In this document: positions 53,102 to 60,054 of the stretch, one piece after another
Numbering within the stretch: position 1 is the stretch's first letter
How the letters are laid out: every line of letters begins with the position of its first letter
Assembly (NCBI GenBank): GCA_958295645.1
Contig: OY282361.1
Span: forward strand, 2,632,501-2,696,500
Origin: Longimicrobiales bacterium
GTDB lineage: Bacteria > Gemmatimonadota > Gemmatimonadetes > Longimicrobiales > Gaopeijiaceae
Length of the DNA stretch: 64,000 nt
Direction: 5' to 3'
Program-made: the position numbers and the translations under genes
Notes under the pieces: generated by a model
What the model was told of the DNA's origin: nothing
Seen by the model: only the letters and a program-made list of their open reading frames with translations
Databases searched by the model: none

Positions 53102-53532
53102 TCAACTACGACAGGTTCCGGCTTTCGCTTGCACGGTTGCAGGAGCAGCACGCCAACTATTGCGATCTCGACACTTCGCTTCCGAAAGTGATGCAGGAGG
53201 CGGTCGCGGAGTCGGTCGTCCGCCGCTTCGAGAGGTGCTACGACTGCATGGGGAACGTCTTGAAGCGGTACTTGGTTGAAGCTCTCGGCATCCCGAACGC
53301 CCCCAACAGCCCGAAGCCGATCCTTCGGTGCGCTTTCGAAAACGACTTGCTTGGCAGCCCGGTAGAGCGATGGCTGGACTACGCTGAACGGCGCGTGGGC
53401 ACGTCCCACGACTGCAGTGTATCGAAGGCCGAGGGCTGTCTCGAAGTCGTCGGCGGCTTCATCGCAGATGCCGTCGCTCTCTACGAGACCATTGCCGGAG
53501 AACGATGGGTCCCGACGGCGACATCGACCTAA
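53098..53532 (+). CDS. HI0074-like nucleotidyltransferase substrate-binding (HEPN) protein
   Basis: The 144-residue all-helical protein shows the HI0074 pattern: FRLSLARLQEQHANY, ESVVRRFERCYDCMGNVLKRYL, NSPKPILRCAFENDLLGS, and WLDYAERRVGTSHDCS. The usual Rx4-6HxY-like HEPN motif is represented by RRVGTSHD with a non-Tyr residue. Members normally sit beside an MNT nucleotidyltransferase gene in toxin-antitoxin-like pairs. None is adjacent here: an adenine methyltransferase follows with a 28-base overlap. ATGA overlap with the upstream lipoprotein gene. Confidence 0.75.
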   Translation: MINYDRFRLSLARLQEQHANYCDLDTSLPKVMQEAVAESVVRRFERCYDCMGNVLKRYLVEALGIPNAPNSPKPILRCAFENDLLGSPVERWLDYAERRVGTSHDCSVSKAEGCLEVVGGFIADAVALYETIAGERWVPTATST

Positions 53533-54566
53533 CCGGCGACCAGCGGCGACTGGGATTGGTCGCGCTATATTCGAGAACGAGCGATGTTCCGCGAGGACGA
53601 AGCGGCAAGGGAGAGCGACCGATTGCGAGCAGGCAGGTGCTAGCTACCGCGGCTGGGACGACCGCACCGCATCCGTTCCCCTACCAGGGGAGCAAGCGAA
53701 GGATCGCCAAGTTCATTCTGCCGTATTTCCCTGTCGGCTTGGATCGCTTGGTGGAGCCCTTTTGCGGGTCGGCAGCCGTGTCCATCTCGGCCGCGGCCAC
53801 GGGGCTGGCGAGGCGCTTCTGGCTCAACGATCTAGACGGCCCTCTCATGGCCCTTTGGGAGGAGATCGTAGAGAGGCCTGAACCGCTGGTCGCCAGCTAT
53901 GCCAACCTCTGGCGCGACCAGCAGTCCGACAAGAAGACCTTCTTCTTCAGCGTACGCCGCGACTTCAACACCTTTCGCCGGCCCGAGCATCTCTTGTACT
54001 TGCTGGCTCGAATCGTAAAGGGATCTGTCCGGTACAGCGCTGACGGCGTGTTCAACCAGAGCGCCGACAACCGCCGGGCGGGAATACGGCCCAGCGCACT
54101 GCGACGACAGATTCTTGGGGTTCACCAGTTGCTGGCTGGCCGGACAACGCTTTCCGCCAAGGACTTCCGGCAGGTTGCGCTGGAATGCAAGCCGCAGGAC
54201 TTGGTGTACATGGATCCACCATACCAAGGCACGTCGCAGAGGCACGATCGAAGGTACTGCGGAGGCGTCGGCTACGAAGAGCTTGTCGACGTGTTGCACA
54301 CGATGAACGACATGGGCGCGTCTTACATCGTCAGCTATGACGGCAGGACCGGCGGCAAGACCCACGGTAGATTGCTGCCCCGTTCTTTGGAGCTTCGTCA
54401 CCTCTATGTGAACGCCGGGCGGTCGACTCAGGCGACACTGTTGGGAAACGAGCGCGAGACCGTCGAGTCGCTGTATTTGTCGCCAGCCCTCCTAAGGCGG
54501 CTCGACAGTCCCATCCAACGAACAGAATCGACTTGCCTCGGTGCACAGCAAGCTTTGTTCGAATGA
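53505..54566 (+). CDS. D12-class N6-adenine DNA methyltransferase (Dam-like)
   Basis: Motif X (HPFPYQGSKRRIAKF), motif I (VEPFCGSAAVSISAA) and motif IV (VYMDPPYQGTS), with ILGVHQLLAG in the recognition part, identify a Dam/DpnM-like D12-class N6-adenine methyltransferase of about 310-350 residues. ATG 53505 is given, but its first 44 codons look random. GTG 53637 (21 codons before the first motif), preceded by a TATATT-like -10 at 53569, is an equally good start and would avoid overlap with the HI0074-like gene. With the HNH gene next to it (ATGA overlap) it probably forms a Type II restriction-modification pair. Confidence 0.87.
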   Translation: MGPDGDIDLTGDQRRLGLVALYSRTSDVPRGRSGKGERPIASRQVLATAAGTTAPHPFPYQGSKRRIAKFILPYFPVGLDRLVEPFCGSAAVSISAAATGLARRFWLNDLDGPLMALWEEIVERPEPLVASYANLWRDQQSDKKTFFFSVRRDFNTFRRPEHLLYLLARIVKGSVRYSADGVFNQSADNRRAGIRPSALRRQILGVHQLLAGRTTLSAKDFRQVALECKPQDLVYMDPPYQGTSQRHDRRYCGGVGYEELVDVLHTMNDMGASYIVSYDGRTGGKTHGRLLPRSLELRHLYVNAGRSTQATLLGNERETVESLYLSPALLRRLDSPIQRTESTCLGAQQALFE

Positions 54567-55306
54567 ACCGGCCGACATACTCGCGCGAGTTTCTCGAACT
54601 GCTTGACAGCGTTACGGCGAAGCGACCTCGCAACGTCATTCAGCACATACTTGACCACGGACGAGTTACGACGGACGAACTAAAGGAGTTGTACCGGTAC
54701 AAGCATCCCCCACGTGCCGCTCGAGACGTGCGGGAACTTGGGATTCCACTGATAACCGATAGGATCACCGACGCCAGTGGCAGAGCCATGGCTGCATACC
54801 GCTTTGGCGACCCTGCGGACGTTCGCAACGCAGGCACATCCGGGCGAACCGCCTTGTCTGCGGAAATCAAGACCAGGCTGATAGAGAAATGCGGCGCAAA
54901 ATGCAATATCTACTTGGAGCCGTTTCCGGCACGAGAGCTGCAGATAGACCACAGAGTGCCCTTTGAGGTCGTAGGCACCGATGCACCGACGGATGACATT
55001 GACGAGTACATGTTGCTTTGTCCGTCGGCCAACGCGGCGAAGTCATGGAGCTGCCAGAACTGCCCAAACTGGAGCGTTAGGGATGCAAGTACCTGCAGGT
55101 CTTGCTACTGGGCGTTTCCTGAGTCTTACTCCCACGTCGCCACGCGGGACATCCGTAGGCTGGACATCATGTGGACCGCAGACGAGGCGGCCGACTACGA
55201 CGAGTTGAGCGACGTTGCGGCAAGACGTGGTGCGGACATGCCGGAATACGTCAAGCGAGTTCTGAAGCGCCACGTCGAGGGCCACATGGATCGATCTGTC
55301 TCGTGA
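54563..55306 (+). CDS. HNH-type restriction endonuclease candidate
   Basis: The ATG at 54563 overlaps the methyltransferase stop. The 247-residue protein has an N-terminal winged-helix-like region (NVIQHILDHGRVTTDELKEL, then RYKHPPRAARDVRELGIPL). A central HNH/beta-beta-alpha site reads ELQIDHRVPFEV (His as general base), with CNIYLEPFPA before it. Four or more cysteines follow (CQNCPNWSVRDASTCRSCYW), suggesting zinc binding. Its position directly after a D12 methyltransferase and the nuclease site support a Type II restriction enzyme of the HNH class that recognises the same site. The catalytic Asn of HNH is not obvious. Confidence 0.75.
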   Translation: MNRPTYSREFLELLDSVTAKRPRNVIQHILDHGRVTTDELKELYRYKHPPRAARDVRELGIPLITDRITDASGRAMAAYRFGDPADVRNAGTSGRTALSAEIKTRLIEKCGAKCNIYLEPFPARELQIDHRVPFEVVGTDAPTDDIDEYMLLCPSANAAKSWSCQNCPNWSVRDASTCRSCYWAFPESYSHVATRDIRRLDIMWTADEAADYDELSDVAARRGADMPEYVKRVLKRHVEGHMDRSVS

Positions 55307-55319
55307 CGCGCAGGAGCTG

Positions 55320-55962
55320 GCTCCTTTCGACCTCCCTTGGCCCTGTCGGCCGCCTTCTGCCGCGTGCGAAGTGCACCAAGCCGTCCCGGCCACCGCCGTG
55401 GACAGCGCCGGAGTGTGGATCGTCGCCAGCGCCCCGCTTGGATACGACGCCATGTGCGCCGTCGGGGAAGGAGCCGCTCCTTCGTCGTCGGCGGGCCGCG
55501 AGGACGATCCGAGTCATCTCTTCGGCAGAGTGGTTGGCGCGTCCCGGTTGTCCGACGGGTCGGTCGTGGTGGTAGACCCGTCCGTCGGTGAAGTCCTCAT
55601 CGTCGATGAGACGGGGAAGCACCTCCGTTCCTTGGGCGACTTCGGCGACGGCCCTGGCGACTTCAGGAGGCCTTGGTGCGTCTGGGTTTGGTCTGGCGAC
55701 ACGCTGTGGGTCGGGGACTACCGGCCGTGGCGCTACAACGTCTTCGCCGGCCGACGAGCAGCTGGATCCCGTCTATCTCAATCTGTCCATGGGAGGCGGC
55801 GTGCTGTCGGGCGGTGCGCTGGTCGCGTCCAGGAGCACCGACTTGAGCCAGTCCTTCGAGACCCCGGACACTCTGGTCGTCGAGGTTCCCGGCGCGGACG
55901 GCAAGTTCACCGATGTCCTCGCGCGTCTCCCGAACGCGCGGCAAGACTTGCTCTCCGAGGTA
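55320..55962 (+). pseudogene. Decayed partial copy of the 6-bladed propeller lipoprotein gene
   Basis: DNA from about 55330 to 55960 matches the first half of the propeller gene at 51884, roughly 80% by eye. It reads CEVHQAVPATAVDSAGVWIV, REDDPSHLFGRVVGASRLSD and FGDGPGDFRRPWCVWV, and then after a shift at about 55750 it goes on in another frame with DPVYLNLSMGGGVLSGG and PDTLVVEVPGADGKFTDVLA. At least one frameshift and a small deletion are present, and the second half of the gene is missing. With the intact copy it brackets the HI0074/methyltransferase/HNH block. Confidence 0.8.
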
Positions 55963-56079
55963 CGGTCGGCACCTGTCCATCGACACGCTCTGAATTGCCA
56001 GTGCCGCCCTGCGCCAAAGGACGCGCAAGCGCACACGGATCTATGCGGGCCGCGCAAGGACAGGTGGGCCGGAGGAACG

Positions 56080-56360
56080 GGATTACGGCCGGTGCTAGCG
56101 GCCGGGGTCGGGCAGCACCTGGAGTTGCCGGGCGAGGAGGACCCAGTGGTGGGTTGCGGCCGACGATCATGGTGGTGCGGGCGCCCGGAGACGGTGAAGC
56201 GGGCGGGCGCGAGAAGCAGGCGCTCGGCGACGCGGCGCAGGCTCCTTCCGGTTCGCTTGGCCGATTCGAGCAAGACGCGCTGGGGCGTGCATGATCTGGT
56301 AGCCGAACAGTGCGACGAACAGACGCACTTCGTTTGTAGGCGAACGTGTCGGTGCTGGGC
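56080..56360 (-). mobile_element. IS1380-like transposase C-terminal remnant
   Basis: On the reverse strand the pieces VRLFVALFGYQIMHA, RVLLESAKRTGRSLRR, VAERLLLAPARFTVSGR and RTTMIVG come in order but in different frames. They resemble the C-terminus of IS1380-family DDE transposases (late helices and the SLRRxxERLL segment). At least two frameshifts separate them. No terminal inverted repeats were seen. The remaining bases of 55963-56700 hold no recognisable gene; the reverse frame DVSILDGHVGALKSIVDPAL (about 56400-56480) is protein-like but unassigned. Confidence 0.5.
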
Positions 56361-56708
56361 CCGAGGGTCTCGACCGGTCGACAGGAGTGCTTGAGCCTGG
56401 GCGACGACGACAAGTGCAGGGTCCACGATGCTCTTGAGTGCGCCCACATGGCCGTCGAGGATCGAGACGTCGATGCGCAAGGACTTGGTGAAGCTGGATC
56501 GCAAGCGTGCGGGGAAGGGGTCGAACGCACAGTGGGAGCGTGGGGACCCGGAGGCTCCGACTGCGAAGACGAAGGACGGGAGCATGCGGACGAGCCTTGA
56601 CCCCATTGCCGGGATTCTATATGATTCTTTCGTCCCAAAAGCCGTGGGACGCCCCTTCGCGGCGCGGGCGGACTCATCCGAAGAGCCGCAACCTCACCTG
56701 GAGGTATC

Positions 56709-56978
56709 ATGGATTCCAAGAAAGTCGACCGGGAACCCCACAAGAGCATACGGATTGTCGTCAACGGTCGTGAGAAAACGGTCGATGGCGATGAGGTGAC
56801 CTACGACGACATCATCGACATCGCATTCCCGAACGGCGGAAGAGGAGACCTGATTGAGTACACAGTCGCTTATACATATGGGGGCGGCAGAAAGACCGAG
56901 GGAATAGTTAAGGAACGAGATAGGGTTAAAATCAAAAACGGGACGGAGTTCCTTGTCGAAAGAACTGATCGCTCGTAG
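56709..56978 (+). CDS. Single-domain multiubiquitin-type (bacterial ubiquitin-like) protein
   Basis: The ATG at 56709 begins an 89-residue protein that is one multiubiquitin-type beta-grasp domain: IRIVVNGREKTVDGDEVTYD, DIIDIAFPNGGRGD, IEYTVAYTYGGGRKTEGIVK and VKIKNGTEFLVERTDRS. Usually this domain occurs in tandem copies; here there is only one. The C-terminus ends TDRS, without Gly-Gly, like others of this family, so how it is activated is unclear. The gene is followed by an E1-like and a DUF6527 gene in the same AT-rich block, overlapping the E1 gene by 26 bases. Predicted role: the modifier of a ubiquitin-like conjugation system. Confidence 0.85.
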   Translation: MDSKKVDREPHKSIRIVVNGREKTVDGDEVTYDDIIDIAFPNGGRGDLIEYTVAYTYGGGRKTEGIVKERDRVKIKNGTEFLVERTDRS

Positions 56979-58149
56979 TCCAGACCTGTTGAAGCTTGAC
57001 AGGAAAGGATACGTTCTAGAAATAAAGGCTGGCTATCTATTAGTTCATTGTGTCCCGTACGTAACTCCGCAGCAGTCAGTGAAAAGAGGTACACTCGTCG
57101 TCCAGCTCAATCTTGATGGGGACATCACTTCTCAACCGACGGATCATACTATATTATTCGCTGGCGACTTTCCGTGCAACGCTGATGGCACCACAAATGA
57201 GAAGCTGAGATGCCAGGATTGTCACCAAGACCTTGGAGACGGTATTGTCGTACGCCATCAGTTTTCCAGAAAGCCGGAAGGAGGTAACTATCGTGACTAC
57301 TATCACATGATATCGGTGTACGCACAGGAGATTCAGAAGCACGCTCAAGAAATAGATCCAGGAGCGACAGCTCAAACCCGAGGCCTGATTGAGACCGAAG
57401 GCGTCCACAGTGTTTTTCGGTACCAGGACACAGCAAGCAGTGCCTACAGTGTGACATCCATATCACGACTTTTGGAGCATGAAGTAGTGGCGATAGTGGG
57501 ATTGGGTGGAACGGGCTCTTATATCTTGGACTTGGTATCAAAAACATGGGTTAAGGAAGTCCACTTGTTTGATCACGATGAGTTTCAACAACGTAATGCT
57601 TTCCGTGCACCGGGTGCAGCTGACGTGGATACGTTGCGAAAGCGATTGAAGAAGGTCGATTACTTCAAAAGCATCTACGACAACATGAAAAAAAGCATTA
57701 CAGCTCATGATTGTCGCATTGATGATGTGACTGTGGAACAGCTCAAAGAAATGACCTTTGTGTTCATGTGCATTGATCAAGCAGAAGCCAAGGAGCGAAT
57801 AATTCAGCTACTTGAAAATCATGATATTGATTTTGTAGATGTTGGGTTGGGTGTGAGTATTGTTAACGACAAACTGCAAGGCATGGTACGAACGACGACG
57901 AGTACAAGAACCACGCGCGAACAGGCTAGATCAAGCATTACTAGGCGGCAACGACAGATTCCAGACGAATACGATCAGCCCGACATACAGTTAGCTGAAC
58001 TGAACTCTCTGAACGCTTGTCTTGCCGTGATACGGTGGAAGAAGATGAGAGGATTGTATCGTGATTCCACTGGCGAGTATGATAGCGTATATATGACTCC
58101 TTCCAACACCATGGCCAATCGCGGACAAGTCGATGACGATCGCGCATAG
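56953..58149 (+). CDS. E1-like ThiF-family adenylating enzyme with N-terminal DUF6791 domain
   Basis: TTG 56953 overlaps the ubiquitin-like gene by 26 bases; conserved residues (SKELIARSPDLLKLDRKGY) begin immediately. The 398 residues comprise a DUF6791-like part (1-165) with LLVHCVPYV, DHTILFAGDFPCNADG (C75) and RKPEGGNYRDYYHMIS, and an E1/ThiF domain (175-370) with the nucleotide loop GLGGTGSY at 183-190, an acidic loop LFDHDEFQQRNAFRAPG (Asp and Arg typical of adenylation), and DFVDVGLGVSIVNDK. It should adenylate the modifier C-terminus. No typical zinc-CxxC or obvious catalytic Cys is certain; C75, C272 and C356 are candidates. It is strongly AT-rich. Confidence 0.87.
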   Translation: MSKELIARSPDLLKLDRKGYVLEIKAGYLLVHCVPYVTPQQSVKRGTLVVQLNLDGDITSQPTDHTILFAGDFPCNADGTTNEKLRCQDCHQDLGDGIVVRHQFSRKPEGGNYRDYYHMISVYAQEIQKHAQEIDPGATAQTRGLIETEGVHSVFRYQDTASSAYSVTSISRLLEHEVVAIVGLGGTGSYILDLVSKTWVKEVHLFDHDEFQQRNAFRAPGAADVDTLRKRLKKVDYFKSIYDNMKKSITAHDCRIDDVTVEQLKEMTFVFMCIDQAEAKERIIQLLENHDIDFVDVGLGVSIVNDKLQGMVRTTTSTRTTREQARSSITRRQRQIPDEYDQPDIQLAELNSLNACLAVIRWKKMRGLYRDSTGEYDSVYMTPSNTMANRGQVDDDRA

Positions 58150-58546
58150 ATTTGTCGAAATGATTCCAGAAGACATAGAAGATGGCGTGATATTTATATC
58201 CGTTCGCTACCGGGTCATGGTCCATAATTGCCTTTGCGGATGCGGCGAAGAAGTTGCTACCTCCCTGAGTCCAAACGGATGGAGGCTCACGTATGATGGT
58301 CGAGAAGTATCAATTTGGCCGTCGATCGGCAACTGGAGCTTAGATTGCATGTCGCATTATTGGATACAGCGAAACAAAGTAATATGGGCAAGAACGTGGA
58401 CGGCTAGTGAAATAGTGCGAGTACGACGGAGAAGGCGTGCGCTGTCGTCGGACCAGGAAGGAAGCATAGGTCGATACGTAGGTCTGCGAGGCATTATATC
58501 ATCAATGGGAAAGCGTCTACAGATTCTGTATCGGCGGCGAAGGTAA
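58133..58546 (+). CDS. DUF6527 metal-binding protein of the ubiquitin-like cassette
   Basis: ATG 58133 overlaps the E1 gene by 17 bases. The 137-residue protein has the metal-binding cluster VHNCLCGCGEEVATSLSP (C33, C35, C37) and SIGNWSLDCMSHYWIQRN (C72, H75), plus a Trp-rich stretch IWARTWT, and ends with a basic tail (RRRRR). These are the DUF6527 features; the family accompanies multiubiquitin and DUF6791-ThiF genes in predicted conjugation systems. It could be a target adaptor, a ligase-like factor or a peptidase-like partner; nothing in the sequence decides. It is the last gene of the AT-rich block. Confidence 0.83.
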   Translation: MTIAHRFVEMIPEDIEDGVIFISVRYRVMVHNCLCGCGEEVATSLSPNGWRLTYDGREVSIWPSIGNWSLDCMSHYWIQRNKVIWARTWTASEIVRVRRRRRALSSDQEGSIGRYVGLRGIISSMGKRLQILYRRRR

Positions 58547-59026
58547 AATGACTGAGCCTATCTCAATGACAAAGCTTGTTGAGAAACACGCAGATCGCGG
58601 ATGCGACGGGCGATCGCGCAGTCTCGCTCTCGCCGTTGTGGGACGCAAAGAGGCCGTCGTAGCCGTGCAACGAGCCTCCGAGCACGGAAGCCGCGATGTC
58701 GAGAACGCCAGGCTCGCGCTGGGCGAACTTCTTGGCCAGCGCGTTCGGGTTGCGAGGCTGCTGGCGTGCAGGACAGCGGCGAGCAGCGGCAGGCTGTCCT
58801 CGACGCCTCTATGGCCCGCAACCCGGAGCACCTCGTATCCCGCCCGCCAAGGCTCCTCCGTCCGCCGCGATCCCGGTCGCTCGCAACCAAGCTCACTAAA
58901 TGAAATCGCATCGCGTCTCAAGTTGTTGGCAGGCTCCGGGATGGGTGCACTTGCCCAGACTCTTGACTTCTGACTATGGTGCCAAGCCCATAGGCTCAAA
59001 TATCTTGGCTGTGGGGAGATCTTGGA
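58547..59026. other. Non-coding or decayed stretch between the ubiquitin-like cassette and hsdR remnant
   Basis: 480 bases. On the reverse strand fragments in two frames look protein-like: YEVLRVAGHRGVEDSLPLLA, resembling a HEAT-repeat helix pair (about 58770-58850), and DIAASVLGGSLHGYDGLFA with SHNGESETARSP downstream. They are disrupted and unassigned. The composition returns to GC-rich. Confidence 0.3.
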
Positions 59027-60036
59027 GTGTCATCTATCGTCGAATACGATGTCGAGCAGGGGGCTCTGGAGTGGCTTCGTCAATGGAAGCTGGGTCACTG
59101 CGCACGGTCCCAACCTCGCTCCCAACAGTTCTACGCCGGAACGCTCGGGCTACACGCAGGTCGTGCTGGCGGTCCGCCTGCGAGCTACTTTCACTCGGCT
59201 CAATTCCCGTCTACCCGGGGCCGCGCTGGACGATGCCGTCCGCAAGCTTAGCCGACCGACAGGCTTCCACACTCGACGCTCGCAACCGATCCTTCCAGCA
59301 AGTTCTGATAGATGGCGTGCCAGTTGAGTATCGCGACGCTGGGGCAGAGTCCAAGGCGACCGCATTCAAGTCCTCGACTTCGACGAGCCCGCCAATAACG
59401 ACTAGCTGGCCGTTAACTAGTTCACTGTCGGTGAGAACAAGCACACACCTCGCTTTGACCTCGTGCTGTTCGTAAACGGGCTCTCGCTGTGGCGTAGTCG
59501 AGTTCAAGGATTCCGAGCAACCGCGACGCCACCGTCCATGCGGCATGCGCAAGCTTCTGGACGACGAAGTGCGGAAACGGGGTCGCAGGAACGTCGTGCA
59601 GAGCCGGTCGTTCGCCGAAATGCTGGCGCGCACGCTGTCGCGCTACCAGAACCGGGCCGTGGAGACTGCGCAGGTGATCGAGGAGCTGATCGGCCTAGCG
59701 AAGGAGATGCGCGAGGCCGATCGTCGTGGCGAAGTCCTTGGCCTTTCCGAAGACGAGCTGGCGTTCTACGATGCGCTGGAGACCAACGACAGCGCAGTTG
59801 AGGTGCTGGGCGACGAGACTCTTCGCGCCATCGCTCGGGAGCTGGTCAAGATCGTGCGCCTCAACACCACGATCGACTGGACGATCCGCGAGGATGTTCG
59901 CGCCCGCCTCCGCGTCTATGTCAAGAAGGTCCTCCGCAAGCACCGTTATCCGCCGGACAAGGAAGAGACGGCCACGACGACCGTGCTTCAGCAGGCCGAA
60001 GTCCTGTCGGCGGATTGGCTGAGGGAGACTACTTGA
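59027..60036 (+). pseudogene. hsdR: hsdR (Type I restriction subunit) remnant with motor domains deleted
   Basis: A GTG at 59027 opens VSSIVEYDVEQGALEWL. The rest of the HsdR N-terminus appears in other frames: SWVTAHGPNLAPNSSTPERS, LNSRLPGAALDDAVRKL, TLDARNRSFQQVLIDGVPVE, RIQVLDFDEPANND, then VENxF and VVEFKDSEQ (the E-x-K of the nuclease). Two in-frame TAG codons (near 59403 and 59418) and several shifts break it. At about 59540 the sequence goes straight to [20 protein letters not shown], the C-terminal domain, which is intact to 60036 (DUF3387). The helicase part, roughly 700 residues, is missing. The gene is certainly dead. Confidence 0.88.
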
Positions 60037-60054
60037 TCGCCCTGGGCCTCGGCT

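Noticed and set aside
56100-56700. Forward open frames near the IS remnant as genes
   Set aside because: The translations are low-complexity and antisense to the reverse-strand transposase pieces.
58548-58973. Forward 141-codon frame after DUF6527 as a fourth cassette gene
   Set aside because: Arg/Ser/Ala-rich without family features, GC-rich unlike the cassette; the reverse strand looks more protein-like.
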